This document shows positions 10,975-24,100 of a DNA stretch of 64,000 nt, piece by piece (the first letter of the stretch is position 1; each line of letters begins with the position of its first letter). The position numbers and the translations under genes were made by a program. This DNA is from Pyrrhosoma nymphula. Lineage: Eukaryota; Arthropoda; Insecta; Odonata; Coenagrionidae. The DNA is taken from assembly GCA_963573305.1 (NCBI GenBank), contig OY754329.1:46272417-46336416 (forward strand), given 5' to 3'. The notes under the pieces were generated by a model that was given only the letters and a program-made list of their open reading frames with translations, searched no databases and was not told the DNA's origin.

Positions 10975-13515
10975 TAAAGTGTGGAATTTTACCTAGTGAT
11001 TTTTCAATATGAATATTCAAAATTTCCACAGAGTTACGCCGGAAACGTTTTCTCATATTAATATCGTTTGTTTGTCGCTTCGTTCTCATATAATCCTTAT
11101 TTTCCCTGGTTTAAACATTTTGTCGGAAGCGTTCGAGTTTTTGGCACTTTAAAACTGAATGCCTGAAAAGTCTGCTGAAGCAGTCTAAAATATCTGTGAA
11201 ATAGCCAAAAGGTAATGAAAAAAGTAAATAATCAAATAGAAATTAAGGTGTGGTTTTTATTTTTAGTGAAAACAGTACTTGTAACTATGGTAAACAATAT
11301 ATCAATGTAAGAGATTATTATTAATACAATATTTTTGGTGAAGCAAGCGAAGCTGATACTAATCAGCTTCTCTTGTGTGCATTTAAAAATATGTATATTC
11401 CCGCGCCAAGTGTTAGTTAGGGGAGGACGTATATGAGAGTTCGCTTGCCATCTATTGGCGCACATCGAGAATCACTACGCCTAGCAACTGAATCATGCGT
11501 GCGTACACTAGCCTTTCATATGGTAGATGACATTAATATATATGTACACCTAGGATTCCCGATTTGGTTATTATTCCATAATGATAATGAAAAATGCATT
11601 GCCTTTTGAATTGAACAATTACCTTTTTTGGTTTTGCTTCATGTTATATCTAAAAGGTGTTGTTCACAACCTCTATAAAATAATGAAATAGTTGGATTTT
11701 CTGTCACTGGTTGGGCACCAAATACTTTCCTGGTAGGCACTTTTTTAAGCAATAATTTTGAGTTTGTGTGTTACAGTGTAGGATCTTTAGTATCCTACTA
11801 TTAATTGAATTAAATTTCCTTCTTTATCCGGTGATTATTTAAATATCGTAGAGAGAGATATATTGGGAATTATTGCTCTGATGTCAATAATTTATAAAAC
11901 AAACTGACGCATGTATTGAACTAAAGTTGAGGATTAAAAATACGCAGAATCATACGCAGTAAATAGCATGTGTAATAAATACACTGTAACTTAGGTGTCT
12001 TAATTATTATGATTGAATTCGGTCGACGTTGCTTTTATCGAAGGTTTTTTACAGACTGAATCACCTATGGAGGGAGTAGGGGGATCCATTCAAAATATAG
12101 AAATTGCTGTCATTATAGAAATGCTTGTAGTTCAGACATTAAACCTCCATGTGCACACGACAGCCACCACCGTTAGTGTGTCGCCATAAAAGCTCAAACG
12201 ATCCTGCTATAACTCTTCCGAAAGAAAAAAGGGAGGAGAAAATTACGCCGGCTAGGGTAACGTTTGTATTCATGAACGCTGAGGCGAAGTGTTAACTTGA
12301 CTTGCAGGTACACTTGCACACTCCTCACTGGCGTAGATACTATTGTGATTGACAAGAATCTCTTTTCTATGTACAGTATTGTTTCATACGGGAGCCAAGC
12401 ATTTATCGGTCGATTTTATATGTAAAGGGGGAGCGAAGCAGGGGCCTACAAGCGTACAAGATGTTTTTTTCCTTATATTCTTGCCATTTAAAATTTTTTT
12501 CCTGTAGTAATGTATTAATACTTTTATACTAACCTAGCTCTCTGCAAGCACGTAGATCAAGCTAAATCATTGTGTTGCATGTATATTTGAATGGAATACT
12601 TTCCCTTTCAAAGACTTACATGTTATTTCTACTCTCATTTTACATCAATATAAATGTTCTGTAATAGTTGCTTATTTAGTAGCGTTGTCTGTGATGCTAA
12701 TGGTTTTTATGTTTATCTACTCTCATGAGCATTTCTCAATTAAATACCTGGGGAAGGCATCGATTTAATATATTATCGGTATGATTTTTAAATGAAAATG
12801 TCTTGTCATAATGTTAGAGTAGTTTTATAGTAGTTGTTTCACAGCCTATTCGGTCAATGATTTACAAAGCCTGGTAGGGGGTCTACTATCATTGCGGGTC
12901 TCAGGACTTTAAAGCTGCATCACTTGTTAATGGAGAATGGAAGTCGTGACCTTGAATGGCTTCAGATGTGCCTATCTGAAGGTATTCCTTTCCCTGGAAA
13001 GCAAATTAATTAACGGTTCTCTGATTTGTAGTGGAGATAACCCCAGCCTTTGAGCAAACAGCACCAAATCCTTTGGTTCAGCGGATGGTTTTCTTAGCTT
13101 ATGTTGTTGCTTACCAATAAATTGTTTTTAGAATTATTGTAATGCCATTTAATGTAAGTTATTGCATAGTTTTCGTTAATTTGTAAAGTCATCTGCGTTC
13201 CCTTCCTCAGTATCTCTAACGCCAATTAGCTATTACACAGGAAAGTCTCGGGAACATGTAAAAAATTGAATCGTGTCTCTAATTTGCAATACCAAAATTA
13301 CTCAGGAAAACTGGTACACATGACAACGACATGTTAGACCCTAAAATTAGGCTTCTAAAGAAACACCTGACGGCATATTGCTATGCATGCAAATTTTTTA
13401 ATCTAAACGCAATTAAACGCAAGATTGTTTTCGTTAGTGAAATTGTGAAGACACAAATCAATATAAAAATGAGGGAAAACGTTTAACATAATCCAAGCAA
13501 ATAAAGAATAAAGTA
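10975..13515. other. AT-rich non-coding stretch, nothing recognised
   Basis: No open frame with a family signature, no RNA gene and no repeat boundary were identified by eye. Confidence 0.45.
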
Positions 13516-13516
13516 G

Positions 13517-13519
<3 letters not shown>

Positions 13520-13556
<37 letters not shown>
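13520..13556. repeat. (TA)n microsatellite
   Basis: An uninterrupted run of alternating A and T, about 18 dinucleotide units. Confidence 0.95.
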
Positions 13557-13558
<2 letters not shown>

Positions 13559-13559
13559 A

Positions 13560-15880
13560 TTAATTGTAGCTGTGACTTCGTAAAATCGCCTGAAAGGATA
13601 TGATTTCTATTTTTAAAAATACTTGAGTCAGTATCAGTACCACTATACGTACTAGTTGTGATAAGTAGTTTGAACTATAGGGATAAGTGCATGCAGTGTT
13701 TATCATAGCGATTCATCCCATGGTATTTACTTAATTTAGAATATGTTTTTAGAAGCATATCCATATTTTAAAAATTCATTTTGTGCTGCAATTTCATTCT
13801 TGTTTTGCGATTGCATGCTAAATTTACTCCCCCTTTTTGCGTTTGATACCATCCATAATTAACTTTCGGGAAATTATGATCCGCTCAGAGTACTCATGCT
13901 TGGGCTTCAATGAGATTATTACTCATGAATTCGAATCGTAATTACTTTTATCGTATCGTATTATAGAAAAAGACGGATTTTATTGTTCCATCCGGCCGAT
14001 CTTTTCCTCATGTAATTTTCAAACAGATTAAATGTAAAACTACATGTTGGTCTTCAGCATGAGTTTATAATTAGTAATTTGGATATTTAGGAATAAATAT
14101 AGGTATTTGGTGACAAACGTTGGTGAAGCAACTGCATTGTCTCGGATAATGAGGGAGTACTAGCTTTAATACGTCGTACCAGTGGTCAAACGAATTTTAG
14201 TTGTTCATATATTCCATTTCATTGAATATTCATCAAGATAAGTATGCGTTTACTCCATTGACCTCGCGTGTATCTTAAAAATGTATTGCCATTGTGGTAT
14301 ACATGCCCACCATCAAATGCGGTGGAAACGTATAACTACAGAGCTCTTCAGTGCTCAAGCTAAATAGTGACAAATTGTAAACAAATTTTGGTACTTCAAT
14401 TCTTGAAAGTGTAAATGATTTTTAGCCGTAGAAAAGTGAAATAAGATTCTTGTAGTGATTAGGACTTATCGGGATTCCGGTGAAAAGTCTTTTGCATCTC
14501 AAATGTTGGTTGCACCCCATGGATTTATTTTTAGTCACAAATATCACGTTTTACGTTCTGTAGGCCAGTTGTGACAGCTCAGTAGTTATTTCCTACCTAT
14601 TAGAACATTTTTCAATAAAAACTTGTTTGTGTGAAAAGATTTTTTATTTTATTTTATGCTCTTTAGTTTTTAACAATTTTGCATCAATTTGTCACTCAAT
14701 TATTGTTGGTATTCTATGGATAAATGTATGAAAAATTCAAAGAGAAGGATTTGTTGAAAAAGAATGAAACGATTTTTCTGTGCAAAATCACTGTTTATAT
14801 TTTGTGTTGATTTCTTTTAATCGAGATAATATTGGATTGTCATGCAAAATACACATGTGGGTAAAGTTTTAAGAAAATCGAGTTAGTGGAGGGTGGGAGA
14901 AAAATTGATTACATGATTTCACCCAAACCCACGGAGGTGTCAATTTAAATAAAGCCAAGTAAAATCTTACCATTCCGAGTTTTTTTTGCAGATTGAGTAA
15001 AAAGTTACATTATTAGTAACGTATAAGGCATTAAATGTTAGAACAGGTGAAACTAGGGGAATTATTTTTCTATCCGATATGAACGTTATTTTTGAACAAA
15101 ACTTTATAAGAAGTGAGTTATTCAATTAAGTTGTATTTAAATATAATGTAGGTACATATATATCTTTCATACAGGTACATACCTTATTAATCACTTGTAA
15201 ATTACTGCTATAATTGAAGTGAAAATGAGTTAATTCAATATAAATATCGCTGCAGTTGGATCCTATGGTTGGGAATTTGTCATTAAAAATATATTAGAAT
15301 CCTAATCTGCATATGTTGTGCCTTATTTTTGGGTTTTAATAGTTGGGTATTTCATGAGTGAAAGCAGTTTAAAAAAAAATAACAAAAAGGTTAAATTGAG
15401 TACATGTTTTTTCGCACACATTTGCGATTGTACCTCCTTAACCCTCATAAAATGTCTCGAGCAACCAAGAAGGATACAGTGGGCAGAATATGACTGCTGA
15501 AATAATAATAAGAGACTGATAGAACAGAAACGTACTGTTCTCCACAGCGACAATAGGGGTGTACACTTATTTTGGGAGAGAGCCTACTACCTGGTTTCTT
15601 GGAAGTTTCTTCCCCTAAAGGCGACAATACGTCAGGGTTGACCGGGTTCGGATACTCTCTCACTCAAATTTGTAGGGGCACATCTTGCTACCCTTTTTCC
15701 TAGAAGAGACTGCATTGGTGTAGTGGAGGGGAGAAAGTGACCATTTCCTTAGTTTGTGAGTAGAGTTAGACAGAGGTCATATAACTCGTCAAACTCAGCA
15801 CCAACCCTAACGTAGGACATTTTTTGCGAATTCCCTCCCGGAAAGGGTTGACGGACTTATTGCTCTGAATAAAACACTGA
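13560..15880. other. AT-rich non-coding stretch
   Basis: Short open frames near 15320-15660 overlap on both strands and look random. Nothing else was recognised. Confidence 0.45.
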
Positions 15881-15885
15881 GGCTG

Positions 15886-16062
15886 GAGAAGTGGGTGAAC
15901 GAACAACCCAACCCTTCCATTTTATTATTTCTTTTCGGAAACAACCAGCAGAGATGGTCAGCTTGTGCCTCAAACGGTTAAAATACCAAGGCGGGGGATT
16001 GAGTGAACTAACTGCCCACCCCTTTCATTACATTTCTTTTCGGGAACTTCCCAAACGGAGAG
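15886..16062 (+). repeat. Imperfect tandem duplication, ~110-bp period
   Basis: A block with GTGGGTGAACGAAC, CCCAACCCTTCCATT and TTCTTTTCGGAA (about 15891-15940) recurs in altered form from about 15998 (TTGAGTGAACTAAC, CCCACCCCTTTCATTA, TTCTTTTCGGGAA). A 110-codon open frame (15891-16223) spans both units. Its peptide matches no family I know, and the repeat alone can explain it. Confidence 0.45.
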
Positions 16063-16319
16063 AAAAGTCGTGCGAAGGGGTTGGAAGGGAGGTAAGGGAT
16101 GGAATTTATAACCTTTCCTTTGGGAAATATTCCGTGAAAAGATGGAGAAGTCTTTTTAGCCTACCCAAAAGCTTTAAACTTTTCGGAGCGCATTTTTATC
16201 GGATCTTCTTTGCTCTTGTTTAATTTCCTCCCAGCCATATTGTCTTCCATTGGATAGAAAAACATAATAATTATGTCATACTGAGGCTGTTGACTGCATG
16301 AGTAAATAGATTACATTTT

Positions 16320-17910
16320 TCTACAACAGACGAGACAGAATAAGCCGTGACATTGGCTCAGGAAGAACCTGGTAATTCAAATGGAGCGGGAGTTTGGGTC
16401 GTCAGTGACGTCAAACCAATAGGAGCCCGAGTCGCGAATGAGGCAACCTTTACTCTAAGAACCTTGCCTTCGACCTATCTGGTATGGCAGGCCCTACAAG
16501 GAGCAATAGTACTTGCTCCTGCCAGTCCAGCTCTAGGGGTCATTGGAACGCACAAGCCCTTCCACCACGTTAAGGTCGTAGTTCAAGGAAGAGTTTTGTT
16601 TGTTATCAAGTTAAAAATAAATACTCCATGAAAATATTTCCGTCTTTGAGACGTTGAAAGCCAACATACTTTTTGTATATATAGACTGATGTGATCAGTT
16701 TGCCGGACATTATAAAATAAATATATTTATAAGAGTTCAGTTTAAAATTATATTTTATGATTACAAATCACCTCTAGACAAGCCCTTGGCTTTGGAGGAT
16801 CAGAATATTTGCTTCTTTTAGTGCAGCTTCTTTTTACCTACTATGCGTATAATGTTACATAGTTTGTTTTATCCACCGTATGAGCTTGTGCTTGGAATAA
16901 AAAAAGAAGAACTGATTTTGGAAAACTTTGGATGAAATAATGAATCTGCAATAAAAAAGCGAGCGACCTATCCGCTCACTTCACATTTCCTCCCGTAGTG
17001 TTGTCATTTGGGGCGTGGCGAAGAGCTCGCGAGATGTCTCGTCAGGATTGGCTGAACCTGCAGGAGAGGAAACGGTGAAGAAAAGAAAAATCGAAAAAAA
17101 ATCGTCCATTTGCATTTTCGTACATTTCGTTCCTTTTATTGTCCTCTATATTGCTCTCTCCATTACTCCCCCCTCTTCTGCATTTTCTCTTCTTCGTGTC
17201 TCCTACACAGCGATCATCGTCGATGATCTCTCAAATGACGAAGGCCCTTGAAAATGAACCTTACTTTCCTGCCGCTCACTCGTTCTGGTCTTGGGTATGA
17301 GCGTGATGGGCGAACATTTCCTGCCCATTCGATCTGTTTGTCTATCTTTCCCTTTCCCATCGGGCGTCTCCTTCAGAAGATTCCCTTCGGCATCCTTTCC
17401 CCATTTTCTGCTCTCATCAACTCCGTCTTCCTCCTTACATCTTTCTCTTTGCCGCCAATTTCCCAGACAAGCCATTAACCACTTGCTTCTTCCCCGTTCA
17501 GCTCATTAACTTCATCCTGTCTCACACAGTATGTTCGCCTTTTTATAAAAGTGAAACTTCTGTTGCGGACTTCCCGCCACAGGCATTTCACCTCCTTGAA
17601 GAGACTTAAAAAAGAATGTAACGAAAATCCTTTTCGAAATGGTGGGGAGAAGTGTTACGAAATATCGTCACGGAATCGCAGAAACGAGAAAGAGGAAGCG
17701 AAAGCGGGGTACTGTGTTAGCAAACCTTGGTGGCTGTTGCCTTCCCGAATCGTGTCGTCATGGAGAGGAATACACACGTGGAAGGGGTTGTCAAAAGAGC
17801 GGAAGGGAAAGTTGAGCGCATGGCAGGCAACGCTGCCTATATAGCTAAACTTTACCCGAGAAGGCGAGAGAGTGTAATCAGCTCTTTAAAAGACATTGTA
17901 GACGATTAAA
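16320..17910. other. Higher-GC, CpG-containing region, no gene assigned
   Basis: Base composition rises here and several 60-97 codon open frames occur on both strands (for example 16347-16631 and 17551-17844), but none has a recognisable domain. A short hairpin, AGGAGCAA and TTGCTCCT with a 6-base loop, lies near 16499-16520. This could be promoter or UTR sequence of an undetected gene, or old repeat. A purine-rich GAAACGGTGAAGAAAAG tract follows at about 17070. Confidence 0.3.
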
Positions 17911-18604
17911 ACAAAGTTACAACAACATTTGCTGATTGTGTTCATAAACTACCAGAGATGTAATAAATTGGATTAAGATCCATAGAAAGCAGTGATTTAT
18001 ATATGAATAACTTATAGAGCGTTCTGAAGTTGGCAACCATGGTTCTATACATTGGGAATCCTGGAGGACAAATGCGGAGACTGATTGAATTCCCCGTTAG
18101 GAGCTAGTTTGCGGGTAAAGTAACCTCCCACTTAAATAGGTATTCTGCGAAGCTGCCACAATTCTTCTCTGCCACTTAAAGAGGAGCATTTTCCGCGCTT
18201 TCTATCATCCACACCGCTCTTTGGAGTCAATACCTTTGGAAATTTTTCGAATCTGTCAAAAAAATGTTCGACCTCTGTCAGCCGCAGTCCTGTGACGTTC
18301 ACAATCTTCACAATCAACTATAACAACTTCTCCCATGTTTTTAATTGGAAGTACTAGTCATTACGCGGGGTGTAAAATTCTAAAATTTTAATAGATAGAA
18401 GAGCCAAGAACAACATCGTTTGTTGTTGGCCCCAAAAGGCAATTCGATTTCACAAAATTTTCTCTCACTAATCTCCTAAATATGTTTATCATATGGTAAA
18501 GCCAATTCGAAAATAAGTTCTTTGTATGGTGCCCTAAAGATGATACAACTCGGGCATAATATCTTGAATAAATATATTTCATAACCCATTTTATGAATTT
18601 ATTT
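17911..18604. other. Non-coding stretch
   Basis: Two short minus-strand open frames (about 18132-18582) without signature. Nothing recognised. Confidence 0.4.
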
Positions 18605-18842
18605 TTTATTATTTTATTAAATATAATAGAGTGAGTGATGTGAGAGGATGGGATAGACCGCGAAAGTCATGGGTGTATGTGGTGGAAGAGACTTTTAATG
18701 AGGAGGAATATTGGAGAATAGGAGAGCGTGTATGAAGCAAGCGTGAGTGTTGGAGAAGTGGTTGAGGTATGCAAAGATTGTGGGCATTGTGGGGGAAAGT
18801 AGTTAAAGAGAGTCAGTTTTATAGGCCTGGCAGCAGTAAATG
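18605..18842 (+). pseudogene. LINE C-terminal/3' fragment, plus strand
   Basis: The plus frame near 18630-18735 reads DVRGWDRPRKSWVYVVEET, the G-RPRKSW-VVEE motif of non-LTR retrotransposon C-termini. The stretch ending GAGTCAGTTTTATAGGCCTGG (about 18809-18830) matches the minus-strand fragment at 8565-8961, so both come from one family. It is 5'-truncated. The 159-bp retrozyme-like element inserted directly after it. Confidence 0.55.
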
Positions 18843-18853
18843 AGTTCTTTGAA
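18842..18853. repeat. Target-site duplication, left copy
   Basis: GAGTTCTTTGAA, repeated exactly at 19013-19024. The flanking bases differ. Confidence 0.75.
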
Positions 18854-19012
18854 CAAAACGAACGATGTCAGGGGTAACTTTGTGAAATTTTTCCATGATG
18901 GAAAAAGATTTTGTGAATTTCACTATTTAGTTTTTTATTCACGACCCGGGTTTCTACAGTTTATGTCATCTTCAGGTGGCACCTAAATAGTGAAATTTGC
19001 AAAGTTTATTCC
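18854..19012 (-). mobile_element. 159-bp retrozyme-like element with hammerhead-like core
   Basis: This short insertion is bounded by an exact 12-bp direct repeat (18842-18853 and 19013-19024). Read on the minus strand, AATTTCACTATTTAG (18983-18997) pairs perfectly with a 15-base partner (18916-18930). Inside that stem lie, in order, CAC, CTGAAGA, a 14-base hairpin-like segment, GAAA, CCCGGG, TC and GTG. The order CTGANGA, stem II, GAAA, stem III, UH inside a closing stem I is that of a type I hammerhead ribozyme. CAC and GTG extend stem I at the core, with an internal loop. Stem III would be the palindrome CCCGGG, which fits dimeric cleavage better than a monomer. Stem II is weak (3 clear pairs). 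The same GAAACCCGGGTCG occurs in the PLE at 34002-34014, tying it to PLE 3' ends. The alternative is a simple fold-back MITE. Confidence 0.6.
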
Positions 19013-19024
19013 GAGTTCTTTGAA
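19013..19024. repeat. Target-site duplication, right copy
   Basis: GAGTTCTTTGAA, identical to 18842-18853. Confidence 0.75.
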
Positions 19025-21180
19025 TTTGCATCTACATCTACAAAATACCCTGCAAGCCACCTCAGGGGTGTGTGGCAGGGGGTGAGTATTCACCAACATG
19101 CATTACACTATACCCTAAAGTTAGTGTAACTACGACTAATTATGCATTAGCATTAATCGCTAATGCTTGTCTCGAGACAAAGCCTCACAGGCATGCACTA
19201 TACCACAGATATTACTACAATGGAGAGGGACCGTTAACAGATATGTATTTTGCAACTACATAAATGGACAGAGACTCAAGACTTATGTAGAAAACATGCA
19301 CGGCGTGCTGCTAGTACTAGGTAACAGATAAGGTTTTAAATATTAGGGAGTACTACTACGACTAAGAGCTTTACTACCTATCGACAAACCTAGATAAAAG
19401 TCTCATTGGCCGCTGTTATGGTCCCTTATAGTTCGTTGGAAAAATTACATTTAAAATCTGTCCGTTCTGCAGTCTAGTTCCCTAATTTTATTCTCATGAT
19501 CTGATCTACCGTAGTGTGTCGGGTTTCGTAAAATATAATCAACGTCATCAGAAAATAGACCGGTTTGGAACTTACATAATAGATTGAGTCTAAACTTTAA
19601 TCGACGGTCTGAAAGCGTTTCCCATCCCAGTTGCTGCAAAAGCTCAGTAACACTAACGAGATTATCGTAACGGTCTTTAACGTATCTTGCCGATCTTCGC
19701 AGCACGCGTTCTAACTCAGTTTCCATGCCTATCTCCTAAGGATCCCAAATACTGGCAGCATATTCCAAGTGGGGTCTATCGAGGGAGAATTAGCTGATTT
19801 CCCAAACTTTATCGTCGTACTTGCCAAGTGATCTTTTAACAAAACCCAATTTACGATTAGCTTAACCGGTAATTTCTCGAATATGTTTACTCCACGAGAA
19901 ATCATTAGTCAGTTTAACTCCGAGGTATTTAACCGATTCTACAGTCTAATTTGCTGTTGTTTATGCAATAGCTGTTACAAGGAGCGTTTTTCCGTTTCCA
20001 AAAATTCATAAGAACGCATTTTTTCAGGTTTAATTCTATCTGCCACGCATCGCACCACTCCTGTATTGCCTCGAGGTCCCTAGTTAGCGCTTCCTTATCA
20101 TTAAAGCTACGAATTTCTCTATACACCACTGCGTCGTCTGCAAATAATCTAAGCTTACTGTCAACTGTTTCACCGATGTCGTTTATGTTCAAAAGGAACA
20201 GAAGTGGACTAAGGTTACTACAATAGGCTCTGACAATTCCTTGTAGAACACCTGATGTGACTTTTACTTCATTAGAGATAGCGCCATCTAATACAACCCT
20301 TTGCACGCGATTGCTTAAGAATTCCCTTATCCAGGAAATTACGTCGTCGTCGAAACCGTAGGATTTTAATTTCATGAGTAGCTTACTGTGGGAAACTTTA
20401 TCAAATGCCTTTTTAAAGTCGAGAAAAGTTGCATCAACTGGAACGTTATGTTCACCCGATACTAAAATATCGTGGGCAAAAAGTACTGATTGAATTTCGC
20501 AAGATCTTCCCTTTCTGAATCCGTGTTGCGTTTGTGTTAACAAGTTCTGCATATCGAGGTGTCTCATAACTGAACTTAGAATTATATGTTCAAGGAGTTT
20601 GCAATAGATAGATGTGAGAGATATCGGTCTGTAGCTCGATGGCTGCTCCTTATCACCACTTTTGAATATGGGAGTGACATTTGCAATTTTCTAGTCCATG
20701 GGTACTTTGTGTTCGTTGATGGATTTAATAAATATATTCTGCAAGTAGGGTGCTATTTCACAAGCTAATTCTCTATACACGCGGGCAGGAATTTCTTCTG
20801 GACCCGGGGATTTACTTGGACTTAAGGATTTTAACAATTTTTCTATTCCGTGAGTGCAAATATCGATAGGCGGCATCTTTTGCTGGAAGTGATCATTTAC
20901 CTTTACGGATGTAATCTGTGATGACTTGGTGAACACACTTTGAAAGTAGGAATTTAATAAGTTGGCTTTGTCCGAACTGCTTGTTAATAATTCGCCCTTT
21001 TCGATTCGTAGTGGAATAACTGTTGATGTATTGCCTTGAACTTCCCTTACGTATGTCCAAAACGCTTTTGGGTTATCCTGTAACTGTTCTACTAATGTAC
21101 TTCTTTTAAAATCCATGAATTCATTCCGAAATGCTTCCTTTGTAGTGGCTTTAGACAATTTGTATTTTTAAATGGCCCAG
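19025..21180 (-). pseudogene. CR1/Jockey-like LINE, 5'-truncated, largest copy
   Basis: Minus-strand non-LTR retrotransposon. From 21158: the pre-RT region (KLLKSLSPSKSPGPEEIPAR, the conserved K-SPGPD-IP block). From 20567: QHGFRKGRSC; RT motif A as FLDFKKAFDKVSHSKLL; motif B as SGVLQG...LSPLLFLLNIND, carrying about 6 extra residues compared with the copy at 3545; motif C FADDAVVYREI; and LNLKKC (motif D). From 19726: the C-terminal region VLRRSARYVKDRYDNL and LQQLGWETLSDRRLKFRL. Stops and frameshifts separate these pieces (about 20568-20690 and 19727-19928). There is no endonuclease domain, so the copy is 5'-truncated near 21180. The 3' end is the TACATC repeat plus CTGCAAGCCACC...GTGTGTGGC at 19026-19083. 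The open frame 19072-19263 is not a gene. Confidence 0.9.
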
Positions 21181-24100
21181 TGGAAATAGCGGGATTGGTA
21201 TGTATTTTTTGTATATCATTTTGTGTAAGGGCAATTAAATATTTCTGTATAATTGCAACAGTTCTTAATGTACACTCGTATATGCACCAATTTTGTGCTA
21301 CTTTCTTTTTTCTTTTAAACGGGGCGTTTCCCTATCTTTTCCGGCAAGTTAGAGTGCACTAGGGTTTTCCAGGGTTTCCTCGACGACGTTTTGGATATAC
21401 ATATTAAATTCTTTAATTTCACACATGGAGACACATCACTGAGGAAACTCTCGGAAAACCTCATACCCTCATCTGAGTAACACTTTAAAAGCCTCCGACC
21501 TTTGCGACAAAGTTCTGTGCCGTGGCAATCCGCCGTTGGTTCCGAGACACTTGAGCAATTATTTCGGAAGAGGTTGCTTTCATAAGCTTGTTCACCTTAT
21601 ACGCGCGGGTTATCTCCTGGATTTCGCCTTCTTTATTGCGCCGCTAAGCGTCATCATAAGATATTTATCACCAAGATTGGTCGAAGGCCTGTGTCCCTTA
21701 CTAACTCTTTATTTCTTAATAACGCTTATATTTCATTCCCCTTTTTATTTTGTATGCGTAGAGGAAGTGGTCCAAATATGGGCTACATGTTTCATTTTGT
21801 GGTCTACTGTGCTAACTTATATTATTTTTTAAGATGTTAATGTTATTATTCAACCTACAACAAGTCGTATATAAGATAAGGTAGTAATATACACGTAAAG
21901 CCTTCAACTTTTTTTCAAATGTGTTTATTTCAAAAAGTTGTCAAAATGAAATGATTTCAATAAGTGGTCTAAATATGGGCAAGTGGGACACTCATAATGT
22001 TACTGTTAAAAAAAGACAAAAATAAACTCAAAATGCTATATATCCTTCCGTCTTCCTCGCAGGACTTTTCCCTACTAATTTTCCTTCTATCACGCTCCTA
22101 ACGAGATTGAATAAATAAAACCATATAATCTGCGAAATAAATTTGGGAAAGAGTCCACGTTTCCCTGAATTTCAATACGATTTCATTAGTCTATACTCAG
22201 GAGAATGATAAAACTGAATTTTGCAGGATGTCGATCACATTCAGGCCATGTATGTAGTTCCATATTTATTATTACACATGGTCGCAGGTATGAATATTTC
22301 TGGGCAAAATGAGTCGCATAGCTGTTGTAAGCATGTAGTGTCGTAAAGGTAGAATGACATTGCTTTTTCATAATATTTACAGTCTTATTAGTTGAAAGGT
22401 AACTGACTTCTTTCTGTTCGTACTAATGAACGAGCTATAATTATGGACAACGTCTATAGATGCCCTGTATCTTTTGTGGAGGTTTGATGGAGCATTGGAA
22501 AATAATGGTCCTCACTGCAACAATTTTACTTATAATCGTTTCAGGCTGAACTTTTTGGAAATGCATTGTTGATCGTATTATGAACACAATGTATTTTTTA
22601 ACCAAAATGTTTTGTAGCTAGACTATTTAAAGGCATCGGCGTCATCATCAACTAAGATGGGGCCGATGCGGTGAACTAGTCACGTTTAACTGTCCTTTTT
22701 CCAACGCGGAGTCCACACGTTTTTGCCTTTCTCGTACTGAAGAGTCAAGCGCATCCTAAAAGTTAAGTAAATAGACTTGGGCGAGCCTCTTCTTAAGGAG
22801 ACAAGTTAAAACACTGTTTTTTATATGCCGTCATGAATACCGGCCGTTCATTGACCAGCTGTGCGTGCCTTGCTTTTATTATTTAACATTTTTGGGTGTC
22901 TGTAGACATTTATGATCATTAGTTGAGGAAAGACGAAGAAGATATGCCCTGGGGCTCGGAAAAAAAATTAATTCAACAACAAAGGTGACATGATAGGGCA
23001 CGCTCATATGGATAGGACATGCAGTGGCAGTGGAGGCAATGATTTGGACGTTAGAGAAATGTAGTTGTACGGTAAGGGTTCAAAAAATAGGATTATTTGA
23101 TAAACACTTCGGAGGGAGGAAAGGATAGAGGGAGTGTGGATGAGGCAGCGAAAAAAGTCAGGGTGAGGAATGTATCACGGCGAATGAATTGTAGGAAGAA
23201 TTCTGTTGTTACCCCCAGGGCCTCTGGGATAGTTGTGGACGATATTTTGAAGGCTAAGTCTGCCATTTTACCCTCATACCTTTAAACCGATGGCAACATC
23301 AGTGGAAAACCCGAGAGTTTTAACAAAAGAGAAGGTTTCCGATTTGACTTAATGTGTATCATACGCGTTACCACTGAAGAGTATTTTTTATTTTCGCCCT
23401 GTTATTCCGGGATACTTATAAGGCAGTCATTATCGTTACCAAGATACCTCCATTGATGGTAACCGGTATGACCTTGTTAATGACAGTTACAGTAGAATCC
23501 ATTGTTGGGGATAAAGTGTATGGAAAATAAAAAAAGCTACTTTAAGTCCCGAGAACTCTCCTTGTATAATTTTGCAATGCTTCATCGCTAACAGTAAAAA
23601 TGGCGCTAGTTTTACGACGAACTACCCTCGCTGTTAATGAGGGTAAACTCACTTAGTTTCCTGTATATTATTGGTGAAAACTATTGAAAGCCGATCGTAA
23701 AATCAAAGCATGAAAACACCTACCACATCATAGCTATCTTTATTCAAGGCTTCTTACATAAGGGAAGTGTTTTTGTTCACTCCACTGAAAAGTTGAAGAG
23801 CTTCTTGAAAATCGAAGCAGATTTTCTACCATGTTGACTTCTAATTAAGATCTTAATTCTCCTCTTGATCAATTTATTTAATCATTGCTAATATATTTCG
23901 GGCGCGTTAATGCGTTCAGCGTAGCATCACACTTTTGAATGAGATGCCTAATCTCAAGATCTCTTTAATCCAATTCTCGAGTTTCCCTCGAATTCTCGAG
24001 GGAAATCCAATTTCTTATCTTCCACTTCAAAACTACTTCATTCGTCTTCTTCTCCATGTGAATAACTTGTTCCATCCTTGTCTGTTCCACCAATCTAAGG

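Noticed and set aside
22910..23290. Possible LINE C-terminal relic (LGLGKKINSTTKVT...)
   Set aside because: Only scattered residues resemble the family, and every frame breaks within 30 codons.
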